Shown: positions 1-9,181 of the stretch, one piece after another
Layout: every line of letters starts with the position of its first letter
Numbering within the stretch: the first letter of the stretch is position 1
NCBI RefSeq assembly: GCF_016458205.1
Contig: NZ_JAEMED010000016.1
Coordinates: forward strand, 1-38,214
Direction: 5' to 3'
Length of the DNA: 38,214 nucleotides
Source: Streptococcus sp. 121
Lineage (GTDB): Bacteria > Bacillota > Bacilli > Lactobacillales > Streptococcaceae
Made by a program: the position numbers and the translations under genes
The notes under the pieces: model-generated
The model's input: the letters and a program-made list of their open reading frames with translations, nothing else
Database searches by the model: none
What the model was told of the DNA's origin: nothing

Positions 1-126
1 GATTTCGCTATCCCTTCCTCTCCCCGCTACCTCACGATAGTCAGGCTTGGGAGTCGCTATTGGGTTCACCGGTAGCAGGTGCCCACAGAGGACTTACACC
101 TCAGATGTACGACATGCCCGTCGTAC
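1..126 (-). mobile_element. 5' part of a probable group IIC intron (copy A)
   Basis: On the minus strand the sequence begins 2-3 bases after the T-run of an intrinsic terminator, with a perfect hairpin GTACGAC/GTCGTAC (120-126 with 108-114), followed by a GAGG/CCTC stem. It runs to the window edge. A second copy at 37806-37930 is about 94% identical and also starts just behind a terminator. The first hairpin stays paired in both copies although one base differs (C-G versus U-G), which points to a structured RNA. Insertion directly behind terminator hairpins is the known habit of class C group II introns. No reverse-transcriptase reading frame is inside the window, so the family assignment is an inference. 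Confidence 0.6.
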
Positions 127-128
127 CG

Positions 129-161
129 GAAAAACGCCTGAGACCCAAATCTCTAGGCGTT
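129..161 (-). terminator. Intrinsic terminator of the transglycosylase-like gene
   Basis: On the minus strand an AACGCCT-type stem with one bulged base closes a short loop and is followed by TTTTT. It lies 21 bases behind the stop codon at 182. It is the apparent insertion target of intron copy A. Confidence 0.8.
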
Positions 162-181
162 CTTTTTCTATAATTTGTATA

Positions 182-859
182 TTAATAACCCCAAGCAGCA
201 AGTCCTTGATTGCTATAAGCATTGTAGGCAGCTTGAATTTGATCTTCAACACTGGCTGTTGAACCCCAACCTGGCATGGTTTGGAAAAGTCCACTTGCAC
301 CCGAAGCATTAGCTGCATAGATATCTCCGTTTGATTCACGAGCAATAATATTTTCCCATGTTGCAGCTGAAACACCCGTTAATTCTGCCATGCGAGCAGC
401 TGCGTATTGTCCGTGTTCACCAGCAGTATTTCCATTGGCCAGAACAATTGAACCCACTGCTGTAGTTGAGGAGTTTACTTGAGCAACTGGTAAGCTTGCT
501 GGAGCTGTATAAGTATGATTTTCCGCTGTATCTACCAATGCAGTTACTTGAGTAGTCTCTGTAGAATTGCTTGAAGGATTCGCTTTCAAAAGTTCAACTT
601 CAGTTGCAACTTTTGACTCTGCACTAGTTGCTGTTTCCTCTTGTACTTTTACTTCTCTCTTAGATGATGATTTCACTTGAGAAGATGAAGCTTTGTAAAC
701 AGTACTTGAAGATACTGTTTCTTTCTTTTCGATTGTTGAAGATGCTATTTCTTTACTTCCAGTATAGTTTTCTGCTAGTACAGTCCCTCCAATTACAAGG
801 GCTGATGCAGCTGTTAGAATTCCAAAGTTTCTATACTTTTGTTTTTGTTCTTTACGCAT
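182..859 (-). CDS. Secreted transglycosylase-like (SLT/IsaA-type) cell-wall protein
   Basis: This encodes a 225-residue exported protein. Residues about 13-30 form a hydrophobic signal segment ending in GTVLA-EN. A long Ser/Thr/Glu/Lys-rich linker follows, then a C-terminal domain of about 75 residues with the pattern [28 protein letters not shown] and a final AAWGY, typical of small Gram-positive lytic-transglycosylase-like domains (IsaA/SceD or aggregation-promoting-factor type). The Glu in ARESNG is the likely catalytic acid. The start at 859 is chosen because AGGAG lies six bases upstream; a start at 889 would have no ribosome site. The gene is monocistronic with its own terminator. The likely role is peptidoglycan remodelling at the cell surface; the exact substrate cannot be told. 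Confidence 0.8.
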   Translation of the reverse strand: MRKEQKQKYRNFGILTAASALVIGGTVLAENYTGSKEIASSTIEKKETVSSSTVYKASSSQVKSSSKREVKVQEETATSAESKVATEVELLKANPSSNSTETTQVTALVDTAENHTYTAPASLPVAQVNSSTTAVGSIVLANGNTAGEHGQYAAARMAELTGVSAATWENIIARESNGDIYAANASGASGLFQTMPGWGSTASVEDQIQAAYNAYSNQGLAAWGY

Positions 860-974
860 TCTTATCTCCTTTTTATCTATCCCTATCATACAAAGTGTTT
901 ATTACTCTTTTTTATAGAAAAGGTAACGTTTGTTACAAGGAGATGATATTTACAGTGTTTTTCTGTAATAAATG
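860..974 (-). promoter_or_regulatory. Upstream region of the transglycosylase-like gene
   Basis: This 115-bp non-coding gap lies between ecfT and the transglycosylase-like gene. On the minus strand a TATGAT -10-like hexamer lies about 26 bases before the ATG, without a good -35. Further upstream are several TGTAA/TTACA half-sites and a small palindrome GTAAC-N4-GTTAC. Such half-sites recall WalR/VicR operators, which control cell-wall hydrolases in streptococci, but the strict six-five-six direct-repeat spacing is not met. Confidence 0.35.
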
Positions 975-1769
975 CTAATTTTTAAGGAAAAACAAAGCCA
1001 GAGCTAGACAGAAGAGTAAAAAGATTGACAAGCTATCTGCTGATTTCCAAGTAAGTTTACGATAACTTGTACGGTCAGCACCAACCTGATAACCACGTGC
1101 CTCCATGGCAGTCGCCAAAGAATCCGCCCGTTTAAAGCTCGAAGCAAAGAGAGGAATTAAAATCGGAATAAACGATTTAGCCTTTTCGAGAAGATTTCCC
1201 TCCCCAAAGTCAACACCACGCGCTCTCTGTGCGTTCATAACCTTTACAGTATCATCCATCAACGTAGGAATAAATCGTAAACTCATTGACAACATTAAAC
1301 CAACTTCTTGTACCGGAAAACGGACCACTTTTAAGGGTTTCAATAAGGATTCGATCGCTCTCGCCAAGGTAAGGGGCATTGTTGTCAAGGTTAAGACTGT
1401 GGACCACAATATAATTGTCAAGAACCGAATAAAAATAATCGCAGCCTGAATCAATCCTTTGTCAGTTATTGTCAACCATCCCCATTGAAGTAGGGGGTCG
1501 CCAGAGTTTAGAGTAAATAGTTGGAAAGAAATTGTAAATAAAATCAGAAACCACATAGGTTTCAAGCCGTCCCAATAAACTTTCAAGGGTAAACCTGATA
1601 ATAATAAAAGACATGCCGTCACTAACAAAACAAGAACATTTGTAACAAAATTGTTAGCCCAGAAAATCATCAGAACAAAGGCAAACATTCCCAAAAGTTT
1701 AGCCCTTGGATCTAGACGGTGAATAAAGGAGGAGCCTGGAATATACCGACCTAGAATCAACTTATCCAT
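975..1769 (-). CDS. ecfT: ECF transporter transmembrane subunit EcfT
   Basis: This is a 264-residue polytopic membrane protein and the shared T-component of the energy-coupling-factor vitamin/metal transporter. It couples the two ATPases encoded just upstream to interchangeable substrate-binding S-components. Several hydrophobic segments lie at about 25-70, 110-130 and 245-262. Between them is a cytoplasmic coupling region with two Ala-Arg-Gly motifs, [11 protein letters not shown] and [10 protein letters not shown], the signature of EcfT. Length and motifs match the family. The start overlaps the end of ecfA2 by eight bases, so the two are translationally coupled. It is the last gene of the operon. 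Confidence 0.95.
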   Translation of the reverse strand: MDKLILGRYIPGSSFIHRLDPRAKLLGMFAFVLMIFWANNFVTNVLVLLVTACLLLLSGLPLKVYWDGLKPMWFLILFTISFQLFTLNSGDPLLQWGWLTITDKGLIQAAIIFIRFLTIILWSTVLTLTTMPLTLARAIESLLKPLKVVRFPVQEVGLMLSMSLRFIPTLMDDTVKVMNAQRARGVDFGEGNLLEKAKSFIPILIPLFASSFKRADSLATAMEARGYQVGADRTSYRKLTWKSADSLSIFLLFCLALALFFLKN

Positions 1770-2601
1770 GGAAAACCTCCTTAAATTCCTTCAAAGTTGT
1801 TGGCAACCGATCAAAAGGGTATCCACGTTCTCTCAACGCTAAGGCAAAGCGAGTAATTTTGGGAAGACCTAAGTGTAGCCTTTCCATCCTTTCCACATCT
1901 TGAAATAATTCACTAGGAACCCCTTGAGCTTCCAATCGCCCCTTTGAAAGAAGATACACATAGTCTGCATAATTAGCCACGTCATCCATCAGGTGAGTCA
2001 CCAAGATTATTCCAATTCCCTGGGCATGCAAATCAGAAAATAACTGCATAAATTCTTTACGTCCTGCTGGATCAAGTCCTGCTGTCGGCTCATCTAGAAC
2101 CAAAATTTCAGGCTCCATGGCTAAAATCCCTGCCAAGGCGACACGACGCATTTGACCACCAGAAAGCTCAAAGGGACTTCGTTCAAAGAACTCAGGCTGA
2201 ATGCCAACCATTGATAACTTTTCTCTAGCAATTCGATCAGCTTCCTCCTGGGATATACCAAAATTTTGTGGACCAAAAGCAACATCTTTTAACACAGTTT
2301 CTTCAAACAATTGGCTTTCAGGAAATTGGAAAACCAATCCGATTTTTTTCCGAACCTGCTTAATATCCTTCTGTTTACGACCGGCTTCCAAAATCAATGT
2401 GCCCACTTGTAAGTGACCTTTAGTTGGGAGTAACAAACCATTTAACAATTGTAGAAGCGTTGACTTACCACTTCCAGTGTGTCCAATGATCGCAGTGTAT
2501 TGATCCTCAACAATGTCTAAATCAATATCAAATAAAGCTGGTCCTTCAAAAGGCGTCCCTGCTTGGTAACTATAACTTACATTGGAAACTCTAATTCCCA
2601 T
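1762..2601 (-). CDS. ecfA2: ECF transporter ATPase EcfA2
   Basis: This 279-residue ABC ATPase forms a heterodimer with EcfA1 and powers EcfT-dependent uptake of vitamins and metals. The Walker A motif GHTGSGKST is at 40-48, the Q-loop FQFPESQLF near 91-99, the signature LSGGQ at 146-150 and Walker B ILVLDE at 166-171. A C-terminal extension after the nucleotide-binding domain is typical of EcfA proteins. It overlaps ecfA1 upstream by 25 bases and ecfT downstream by eight. The order A1-A2-T is the standard Firmicute arrangement, which decides the paralogue assignment. All catalytic motifs are intact. Confidence 0.95.
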   Translation of the reverse strand: MGIRVSNVSYSYQAGTPFEGPALFDIDLDIVEDQYTAIIGHTGSGKSTLLQLLNGLLLPTKGHLQVGTLILEAGRKQKDIKQVRKKIGLVFQFPESQLFEETVLKDVAFGPQNFGISQEEADRIAREKLSMVGIQPEFFERSPFELSGGQMRRVALAGILAMEPEILVLDEPTAGLDPAGRKEFMQLFSDLHAQGIGIILVTHLMDDVANYADYVYLLSKGRLEAQGVPSELFQDVERMERLHLGLPKITRFALALRERGYPFDRLPTTLKEFKEVFHG

Positions 2602-3410
2602 AAATAATCCTGCAATTCTTTTTCTGATAAATATGTCGGGCTATTTGGCCCCAAATCCAGCTCTTTTAGAAGTTGACTGGAAAAAGGGACATCTAAACCC
2701 AGTGCTTCTAAACCTTGACGTTGAAAGAGTTCTCCTGGTGTCTGGATAGATTCCACCTGTCCGTTTTTCATCACCAAGACTCGGTCACTAAGTGTCACCT
2801 CTTCTAAGTCATGGGTAACAGAAACTATCGTTAAATCCTCCTGCTTCCGAATATGAGAAATAGTCTCCATTAATTCCTGGCGACCTTCTGGATCTAACAT
2901 GCTAGTGACCTCATCGAGGAGGATAATTTCGGGTTGAAGGGCCAGTACACCTGCAATGGCAACACGCTGCTTCTGTCCTCCGGATAGTCGTGCAGGTTCC
3001 CGGTCACGAAACTCCCACATATTCACGGCTTTCAGGGCTGCTTCTACACGATTTTGCATTTCTTCTCTTGGAACTTGATTATTTTCCAAGGCGAAAGCTA
3101 CGTCATCCTCTACAGTTGCTCCGACAAACTGATTATCTGGATTTTGAAAAACAATACCTACTTGCTGTCTTTTTTCCCAAATGTTTTCTGCTGTCAGAGG
3201 TTCTCCATTTATGATAATTTGGCCTTCATCTGCTTCTAGAAGTCCATCTATCAGTCGTACAAGGGTGGATTTGCCACTCCCATTATGTCCGACAATCGAC
3301 ATCCATTCTCCTTGTTTCACGTGAAACTCAACCTGATTCAGGGTAGGGTGTTCATTGTCTTTTTGGTAACGGAAGCTGAGTTTACGAACTTCGATTTTCT
3401 TTTTTTTCAT
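2577..3410 (-). CDS. ecfA1: ECF transporter ATPase EcfA1
   Basis: This 277-residue ABC ATPase is the partner of EcfA2. Walker [10 protein letters not shown] is at 41-49, the Q-loop [13 protein letters not shown] near 88-100, LSGGQ at 142-146 and Walker B IILLDE at 162-167. It starts four bases inside the end of pgsA (overlapping stop and start), so it is co-translated with the upstream gene. A 15/16 match to the parS consensus lies within its 5' coding region (3313-3328). Codons around residues 27-33 therefore serve two purposes. Confidence 0.95.
   Translation of the reverse strand: MKKKKIEVRKLSFRYQKDNEHPTLNQVEFHVKQGEWMSIVGHNGSGKSTLVRLIDGLLEADEGQIIINGEPLTAENIWEKRQQVGIVFQNPDNQFVGATVEDDVAFALENNQVPREEMQNRVEAALKAVNMWEFRDREPARLSGGQKQRVAIAGVLALQPEIILLDEVTSMLDPEGRQELMETISHIRKQEDLTIVSVTHDLEEVTLSDRVLVMKNGQVESIQTPGELFQRQGLEALGLDVPFSSQLLKELDLGPNSPTYLSEKELQDYLWELEFPM
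3313..3328. other. parS-like centromere site 1
   Basis: The palindrome TGTTTCACGTGAAACT matches the conserved Firmicute parS sequence TGTTTCACGTGAAACA at 15 of 16 positions. It lies inside ecfA1, about 21.7 kb from the dnaA-dnaN origin. parB is in the same window, so this is a plausible ParB loading site. Confidence 0.85.
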
Positions 3411-3946
3411 TTAAATGTATCCTTAAACAAGAAGGACGCGCCTTTGAAGTAGTCGTATCCAGAGTAAAGCGTAAAGAATAAAGCGATATAGAGTGTTATG
3501 TCAGCTAATAGGTGAAAATGGAGAAGATAGAAAATAATGGCAAACATTTGAGAGAAGGTTTTAATTTTCCCTGGCATGGCTGCGGCCAAAATAGTCCCCC
3601 CTTGTTCAACAAGGAGTAGGCGCAAGCCCGTTACGGCTAATTCACGGCAGACAATCAGAGCCGCAATCCAGGCAGGAATGAAATCTAGACCTACTAGCAA
3701 GATAAAGGCAGACATTACCAGTAATTTATCCGCCATTGGGTCTGCGAACTTCCCAAAATTTGAAACAACTTGCCACTTTCTGGCCAAATAACCATCTAAA
3801 TAGTCAGTGAAACTAGCCACTGCAAAAATAAGAGCCGCTAACCAGTGCAGGTCTGACCGACCTGGCAAACTAAGTAAAAGAATAAATAGAGGGATCATGG
3901 CGATCCGTATCAAGGTAAGTAAATTAGGGATACTTTCTTTTTTCAT
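3407..3946 (-). CDS. pgsA: CDP-diacylglycerol–glycerol-3-phosphate 3-phosphatidyltransferase PgsA
   Basis: This 179-residue integral membrane enzyme makes phosphatidylglycerol phosphate from CDP-diacylglycerol and glycerol-3-phosphate, the committed step to phosphatidylglycerol and cardiolipin. The CDP-alcohol phosphotransferase motif is complete: D51-G52, A55-R56, G65, D69 and D73, within DGYLARKW-GKFADPMADK. Four or more hydrophobic segments span the rest. The family length is about 180 residues. Ten bases separate it from the HTH/membrane protein gene upstream, and it overlaps ecfA1 downstream. Confidence 0.95.
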   Translation of the reverse strand: MKKESIPNLLTLIRIAMIPLFILLLSLPGRSDLHWLAALIFAVASFTDYLDGYLARKWQVVSNFGKFADPMADKLLVMSAFILLVGLDFIPAWIAALIVCRELAVTGLRLLLVEQGGTILAAAMPGKIKTFSQMFAIIFYLLHFHLLADITLYIALFFTLYSGYDYFKGASFLFKDTFK

Positions 3947-3956
3947 TGCTATCTCA

Positions 3957-4835
3957 CTATTCTAAGCTGTCATTCTCAAGACTAGCTTCGGTGACGTTAG
4001 TCTCTTGCTCTACTGTGTTGCCACTATTTTCACTTGACGAAGTCATCTGTGAACTGGTGCGCAATACCAGAGTAATCGGCTCTGCAGGAAGATCGTCAAG
4101 TGGCACTTTTTGCCCATTTAAGGTCATTTCAACCGCAGTGGGATCACCTAATCCAATATAGAATTCATAGTTTGTTACCAACTCTGCTTCAAAGCTTGGA
4201 TTGGCATTATTCAAAGTCACACCGTTTGCCACTTCCGTTTCAGAGACCGAAATCCAAGAACTGCCATTCCGAAGTCGACTCAATTTTAAATCGATAGGCT
4301 TATTAACACCAGAGGCTGTTACATAGGTAATACCATCGTAAGTAGACACGCTAATTGTTAAGTTCTCATCTTGTTCTTCAGACTGATTCGTCCCTTCCTC
4401 TGATTGACTGGAGCTGGTAATCGGTGTTTCTGAGACATGGTTAGTAGAGTAATTCCAAACAAAGTACACTACTGACCCAAGAATTCCCAGTGATATGAGT
4501 ACAAAATAAAAGGCGGGTAGATAAGATTTTATTTTACGGCGTTCGATGCGAGTGGTTCGTCCCTTATCTTCATCAACTTCAATTTCATCGTAAGCCACCA
4601 TAGAGCCATTTTCATAAGCTGCCAATAGAATTTTATCGTCGAGCCCTAATTCCCAGGCATACTTTTTAATAAAGGAGCGGGCATAGAAGGGACTGGGCAT
4701 CTGGTCAAAGTCATTTTTTTCTAAAGCTTCCAAATATTCTAATTGAATGTCCGTAGCTTTCTGGATTTGACTTAATTTTTTTCCCTGATGAATTCGCTCT
4801 AATCGCAGCACTTCACCAATAGTAACTTTTCTCAT
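3957..4835 (-). CDS. HTH and transmembrane protein, RodZ-like
   Basis: This 292-residue protein has an N-terminal XRE-type helix-turn-helix at about residues 5-65 (GEVLRLERIHQGKKLSQIQ, then YLEALEKNDF and YARSFIKKYA), a basic stretch at 95-105 and one transmembrane helix at about 107-129. A Ser/Glu-rich linker follows, then an extracellular beta-rich domain of about 110 residues. This architecture is that of RodZ/YmfM, which links MreB or the elongation machinery to the membrane; in streptococci it probably acts in peripheral wall synthesis. GAAGGACC lies just before the ATG. Its place between the M16 peptidase pair and pgsA is the conserved Firmicute order. Confidence 0.85.
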   Translation of the reverse strand: MRKVTIGEVLRLERIHQGKKLSQIQKATDIQLEYLEALEKNDFDQMPSPFYARSFIKKYAWELGLDDKILLAAYENGSMVAYDEIEVDEDKGRTTRIERRKIKSYLPAFYFVLISLGILGSVVYFVWNYSTNHVSETPITSSSQSEEGTNQSEEQDENLTISVSTYDGITYVTASGVNKPIDLKLSRLRNGSSWISVSETEVANGVTLNNANPSFEAELVTNYEFYIGLGDPTAVEMTLNGQKVPLDDLPAEPITLVLRTSSQMTSSSENSGNTVEQETNVTEASLENDSLE

Positions 4836-4853
4836 ATCAAGGTCCTTCTCTTT

Positions 4854-6119
4854 CTAGGTATAATTCGGTAATACAGTGAAATCCATCATGTCACAGTTCT
4901 CAATAAATTCACGTCCAACTTCAAGAACATCAACTAGATGAAGGGAGGGAAGAATGACAGGAAGGTCAAAAAGATTCACCCCCTCCTTTCCTACCATATA
5001 ATTAGTAAGGATAAAATCATAGTTATCCAACTGTCTGATGAAGTCTCCATACATTTCATTTTTCAACAAATCCAAATGATCTTCAGATAGGTCACGAGAT
5101 TGTTGAAACCTTCTAACAATAGTTCGCAATTGATGAGACAACGAAACAGGTTCATCCGTATCCAGGAAAAACAATACATGGTGATAGGCTTCCTGGACCT
5201 CAACTTCTAATTGAAAGGAATAATCAATCTTTCCCAAATCCAATAGATCCTGATAGCGTTGGGATGTCCATCCTAACAACATGGAAAAAAAGAGTTGTAA
5301 CTTAATCTTATAAACAAATACATCTTGTCCTTGTAAAGATTGACCTCCTCGTAAACCAATCGCCAATTTTGCTTTTGAAATATCCATTCGAATAGACTGA
5401 CCAGTAATAACAGATTCACGCTTTATTGAACGACGAGGAGGAAGAAGATCCGTCGGATTTGTCAATTTCGAAACAGACACTTCTAAATTCTCAACGATAA
5501 ATTCAGGTTGAAAATCTCCAATTAAAAACAGATCCATGTTGTCAGCTCTGTAATAAGTGTTGTAAGCCTTTTGTAAATCCATTAACTGAATACGAGCTAG
5601 GGAATCTTCAGTCCCCACAATCTCTTGAGCCAAAGCCGTCTTAGGATACATCCTTGCTAAAGTTTCTGTAAACAAGACTTGATCAGGATCTGATTTGTAC
5701 ATTTCCAACTCCTGGCGGATAATGTCTCTCTCTTTATTAACAGCATCTTCACTCGTTGTAAAAGAGGATAGCATGTCAATCAACAATCGTGAATTCTCAA
5801 TAATCTCTTGACTAGAAGAAAAAGTGTAGCCTGTGTAACCGTATCCTGTAAATGCATTACTATCCGTTGCAGACTCTGTAAACTTAAGTAAAAAATCATC
5901 CCCACTATCGGTTTCAAATATCTTGTGTTCTAAAAAATGAGCGATTCCAGATAAACTTTGCGCTTGATTATCTAAACTTCCAAAGTTGACAGTTAGTAAC
6001 CCAGCATATTCCTTGAAATCTTTTTTGGGGAGCATTCGTAGTGTAAAGCCATTGGAAAAACGATAGGTAAACAAGCTTTCATCAATACTGGAAAAACGTT
6101 TTTCTTCTATTGCTTTCAT
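4854..6119 (-). CDS. M16 family metallopeptidase (YmfH/YfmH-type), active subunit
   Basis: This 421-residue peptidase resembles the pitrilysin/processing-peptidase family. The inverted zinc motif HFLEH is at 61-65, and a downstream Glu-rich stretch (ERDIIRQELEMYKSDPD) supplies the third ligand. Paired genes of this kind (ymfF-ymfH in Bacillus) sit next to RodZ and pgsA genes. The Bacillus albE/albF pair of similar type works in bacteriocin maturation, but the substrate here is unknown. It overlaps the upstream partner gene by four bases, consistent with a 1:1 complex in which only this subunit carries the metal site. Confidence 0.9.
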   Translation of the reverse strand: MKAIEEKRFSSIDESLFTYRFSNGFTLRMLPKKDFKEYAGLLTVNFGSLDNQAQSLSGIAHFLEHKIFETDSGDDFLLKFTESATDSNAFTGYGYTGYTFSSSQEIIENSRLLIDMLSSFTTSEDAVNKERDIIRQELEMYKSDPDQVLFTETLARMYPKTALAQEIVGTEDSLARIQLMDLQKAYNTYYRADNMDLFLIGDFQPEFIVENLEVSVSKLTNPTDLLPPRRSIKRESVITGQSIRMDISKAKLAIGLRGGQSLQGQDVFVYKIKLQLFFSMLLGWTSQRYQDLLDLGKIDYSFQLEVEVQEAYHHVLFFLDTDEPVSLSHQLRTIVRRFQQSRDLSEDHLDLLKNEMYGDFIRQLDNYDFILTNYMVGKEGVNLFDLPVILPSLHLVDVLEVGREFIENCDMMDFTVLPNYT

Positions 6120-7378
6120 AGATTACTCCCTTCCAAAAATGTCATGGATTGAAGCTGAAGACTTCTAGCCACAGCTTGGATCTCTTTTGTCGTCACAGCT
6201 TCGATAGCTTTTTTGAATGATCCATCAATCGAATAAGCAGCTCCAAACATCGACGTCTGATACATACGCTCCACTGAAGCCATCGGTGAATCTTCAATTT
6301 GAGTCATCAAATTCAGGAGCATTTTTTTACTCATAGATACCTGCTCCTCGCTGATTATTCCACGCCGTAACCGATTCACCTCTTGTCGAATTAGTTTGAA
6401 AATCTGATTCCGCTTTGATTTTTCAAAACCGATATACATCCTGAAGAGATGAGAGAATATATGGAGTTGGCTTCCGACCGTATAGGCTAGACCTTCTTCT
6501 TCTCGGATTTTTCGGAATAAAAAAGAATGAGGGAATTGTCCTAATAGCGCATTTAACAAAACCAAAGCAGGATAACTACTTTCATCACGAAAAACAGGGG
6601 TATGGTAAGCTAGATCCAAAACAGATTGTTGACCCAAGGCTTTTTGGAAATTTTCTCGAACTATACTGTTCTCTGGTTGATAATGTTGCAGATTTACCAG
6701 ATCTTTCCTTGGTTCAAATCTCCAGGTTTGGATTCGATCTCGAACAGCAGATTCTGAAAACTCTCCAAAGAATAGGAAATCAATCCGGTCATATTGTAAC
6801 ATCCGTTGAAATTCTCGATAAACTGACCGGGCAGTTTCAGAATTTAGCAAATCCTTGGTCCCGTATTGGCTAAGAGACCAGTCGGGATGGTTTCCATAAA
6901 AACTCTTGATTGATTCAGCTTTAGCTAAGCTAAAATCGTTCTCCCTTTCCTTTTCAACCAAATCCATTAAATTCTGTTGTTCCGTAAGAAAGAGGCTCTC
7001 GTTGAATCCCTCATCCTCGACCAAAGGTTGGAAAAGAACAGAGTGGATCAATTCAAAGATATTTTCTAATAAAAACTGCTTCTTACTTATATAACGATCT
7101 TTCACAAATAGTAAATCAATGTCAACTATATGTAAATTCCCAATTGTGTGAATCGAAGTTGACAACTCAGCCCCATATAGAGAAGCCAAATGCCTTTGTA
7201 AATCCTTTAAACGTGGATAAGTTTTATTGGCTGTTTCTAAAATGGAGGCGACGATAGCCCTCGCTGAAACAGAATAGCGTGACAGAGAGGAGGTAAAGCG
7301 AATTTTGATAACATTGCTTTTAAATTTTTGACTATTTGTGACATGTAAATGTACACCGTCAACTAGTTTCATATTCAC
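6116..7378 (-). CDS. M16 family peptidase-like protein (YmfF-type), likely non-catalytic subunit
   Basis: This 420-residue protein is of the M16 fold but lacks any HxxEH motif near its N-terminus, where the partner gene has HFLEH. It keeps the C-terminal half seen in non-catalytic M16 subunits, with a region EEEGLAYTVGSQLH that helps bind substrate. It is the first gene of the minus-strand operon, with an extended -10 promoter about 28 bases upstream (7406-7414) and a GAGGTGA ribosome site directly before the ATG. The likely role is to form a heterodimer with the downstream peptidase; the natural substrate cannot be deduced. Confidence 0.88.
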   Translation of the reverse strand: MNMKLVDGVHLHVTNSQKFKSNVIKIRFTSSLSRYSVSARAIVASILETANKTYPRLKDLQRHLASLYGAELSTSIHTIGNLHIVDIDLLFVKDRYISKKQFLLENIFELIHSVLFQPLVEDEGFNESLFLTEQQNLMDLVEKERENDFSLAKAESIKSFYGNHPDWSLSQYGTKDLLNSETARSVYREFQRMLQYDRIDFLFFGEFSESAVRDRIQTWRFEPRKDLVNLQHYQPENSIVRENFQKALGQQSVLDLAYHTPVFRDESSYPALVLLNALLGQFPHSFLFRKIREEEGLAYTVGSQLHIFSHLFRMYIGFEKSKRNQIFKLIRQEVNRLRRGIISEEQVSMSKKMLLNLMTQIEDSPMASVERMYQTSMFGAAYSIDGSFKKAIEAVTTKEIQAVARSLQLQSMTFLEGSNL

Positions 7379-7405
7379 CTCGAAATTTAATCTATATAGG
7401 ATTTC

Positions 7406-7414
7406 ATTATACCA
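7406..7414 (-). promoter_or_regulatory. Extended -10 promoter of the M16/pgsA/ecf operon
   Basis: On the minus strand TGG-TATAAT forms an extended -10 element (TGnTATAAT) 27 bases upstream of the first gene of the operon. No clear -35 is present, as is common for extended -10 promoters in streptococci. Confidence 0.65.
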
Positions 7415-7468
7415 CTAATCCCAATAAAAACATACTTTCCACACCGGAAAGCAAGAATAGATTGAGTA

Positions 7469-7477
7469 TGCTATAAT
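7469..7477 (+). promoter_or_regulatory. Extended -10 promoter of the S4-recF operon
   Basis: TGC-TATAAT is an extended -10 element 17 bases upstream of the S4 gene start at 7495. It is divergent from the promoter at 7406-7414. A small palindrome CTTTCC-N5-GGAAAG (7435-7451) sits between the two promoters. Confidence 0.65.
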
Positions 7478-7494
7478 AGCCCCAGAGGTATATT

Positions 7495-7848
7495 ATGGAC
7501 TACAAATTATTTGATGAATTTATTACATTACAAGCCCTTTTAAAAGACTTAGGAATTATCCATAGTGGGGGTGCTGTGAAGGCTTTTTTAGCTGACAATC
7601 AAGTATTTCTAAATGGAAATGAAGAAAGCCGACGAGGTAAAAAACTCTACCTACAAGATCAGATTCAAATTCCCAATTTAGAAATAGAAATTCAGTTAGT
7701 GACTCCTAACCAAGATGAGATTTTAGAACACCGCGAAGCTCTTGCAGAAAAAGAACGTGTTGCTAAACTTGTCAAGGAATTAAATAAAAAACAAACTTCA
7801 CATAAAGAAAAATCAAAAAGGAAACCTGTTCGGTTCCCCGGTAGGTAA
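7495..7848 (+). CDS. yaaA: S4-domain protein YaaA/RlbA-type
   Basis: This 117-residue protein is built around an S4 RNA-binding fold at about residues 12-70 ([21 protein letters not shown], then a [12 protein letters not shown] loop) and a very basic C-terminal tail ([20 protein letters not shown]). It belongs to the small S4 proteins encoded immediately upstream of recF in Firmicutes, whose exact RNA target is not settled. Two bases separate it from recF, so the genes are co-transcribed. AGAGGTAT precedes the ATG. Confidence 0.88.
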   Translation: MDYKLFDEFITLQALLKDLGIIHSGGAVKAFLADNQVFLNGNEESRRGKKLYLQDQIQIPNLEIEIQLVTPNQDEILEHREALAEKERVAKLVKELNKKQTSHKEKSKRKPVRFPGR

Positions 7849-7850
7849 TC

Positions 7851-8945
7851 ATGTGGTTAAAAGAACTGGAAATCCATCAATTCCGAAATTACACAGATGT
7901 AAAACTTCAATTTACACCTGGACTTACAGTCTTTCTGGGTCAAAATGCCCAAGGAAAAACAAACCTTCTAGAGGCCATCTACTTTTTGGCCCTCACTAGA
8001 AGTCACCGGACACGACTTGACAAAGAATTGACACAATTCGATACCGATAATTTTCGTTTGCAGGGACTTTTATCAAAATTGACAGGAACCCTTCCTCTGG
8101 AAATAACTTGGACAAGCAAGGGACGAATGACCAAAGTCAATCACCTAAAACAAGCTAAACTGTCCAATTACATCGGACATATGAATGTTGTCCTCTTTGC
8201 TCCTGAGGATCTACAACTGGTTAAAGGCTCACCCTCATTGAGAAGGAAGTTTATAGACATGGATTTGGGACAAATTAAACCCACTTATCTAGCAGAACTT
8301 TCTCAATACCAACATATCTTAAAACAGCGCAATACTTACCTGAAATCCGGACAGTCTATGGACAGCAACTACCTTGACGTCCTTGATGAACAACTAGCAC
8401 AATACGGAGCTAGAGTCATCCAACATCGACTTCAGTTTTTATCTAATTTAGAAGCTGTTGCTAGAACTCAACAAGAACATCTATCCCATGATCGAGAATT
8501 TTTAACAATTCAATATGAAAGCTCTGTCGATTTACAGTCAGATTTACAATATCTTGTCAAAAACTTGATTGATGCCTTGCAAGAAAAAAGACAAAAGGAT
8601 ATCAAAAAGAGAACCACCAGTGTTGGTCCGCATCGAGACGATGTTCGTTTTTTTCTCAATGAAATGGATGCTAAGTTTGGAAGTCAGGGCCAGCAAAGAA
8701 GTTTGATTCTATCACTGAAATTAGCAGAAATTCAACTTATCAAAGATGTTACCAGAGAGAGTCCGATTCTCTTGTTGGATGATGTTATGAGTGAACTGGA
8801 TAATCAGAGGCAGACACGCCTACTAGAAGCAATTAGTGGAGATATCCAGACATTCTTGACAACAACTTCACTTGATCATTTACAAGATTTACAAATTGAT
8901 TTACAGATTTATAATATCCATAATGGCACAATTAAGCCAGAATAA
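7851..8945 (+). CDS. recF: DNA replication and repair protein RecF
   Basis: This 364-residue SMC-like ATPase loads RecA at gapped DNA together with RecO and RecR. Walker [10 protein letters not shown] is at 30-38, the signature GSQGQQRS at about 282-289 and Walker [13 protein letters not shown] at about 305-316. Length and motifs are normal for the family. It follows the S4 gene with two intervening bases. Downstream is not the usual short convergent gap to guaB but the left end of a degenerate insertion sequence. Confidence 0.96.
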   Translation: MWLKELEIHQFRNYTDVKLQFTPGLTVFLGQNAQGKTNLLEAIYFLALTRSHRTRLDKELTQFDTDNFRLQGLLSKLTGTLPLEITWTSKGRMTKVNHLKQAKLSNYIGHMNVVLFAPEDLQLVKGSPSLRRKFIDMDLGQIKPTYLAELSQYQHILKQRNTYLKSGQSMDSNYLDVLDEQLAQYGARVIQHRLQFLSNLEAVARTQQEHLSHDREFLTIQYESSVDLQSDLQYLVKNLIDALQEKRQKDIKKRTTSVGPHRDDVRFFLNEMDAKFGSQGQQRSLILSLKLAEIQLIKDVTRESPILLLDDVMSELDNQRQTRLLEAISGDIQTFLTTTSLDHLQDLQIDLQIYNIHNGTIKPE

Positions 8946-9033
8946 TACCCCAACACTGCCAAGTAATATTTACAAATCTACGGTCAATTGTTGCTTTGTC
9001 TATAAATGTTAGTGGTTGTCGAACAAGACCTTG

Positions 9034-9071
9034 AAAAAAACAGGCTAGATTACCAATGTCATTAAGTTAAG
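9034..9071 (+). repeat. Left terminal inverted repeat of the IS4-family element
   Basis: This 38-bp sequence matches the reverse complement of 10608-10645 at 37 positions. The only difference is A versus G in CTAGATT(A/G)CCAATG. Confidence 0.88.
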
Positions 9072-9087
9072 ACCTAGAACCTAGAAT

Positions 9088-9140
9088 AAGACCGGTTTTG
9101 AAAGTCCAAATCTACATAGGAGTTTCGAAAGTGGTCTTTT
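9088..9140 (+). terminator. Inward-facing hairpin near the left IS end
   Basis: The arms AAGACC/GGTCTT and TTTTGAAA/TTTCGAAA pair, with wobbles and small mismatches, around a short loop and are followed by TTTTT. It would stop transcription arriving from recF and so acts as the present recF terminator. It also shields the IS interior. Confidence 0.7.
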
Positions 9141-9181
9141 TGTGCATGCCAAATAAGGTTTTTTTAAGCCTTTTAAAAAAA

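Noticed and set aside
860..974. TGTAA half-sites as a WalR/VicR operator
   Set aside because: Several half-sites exist, but none pair as a direct repeat with five bases between; kept only as a comment on the region.
1105..1449. Plus-strand frame of 114 codons inside ecfT
   Set aside because: Shadow frame opposite the coding strand of a certain gene.
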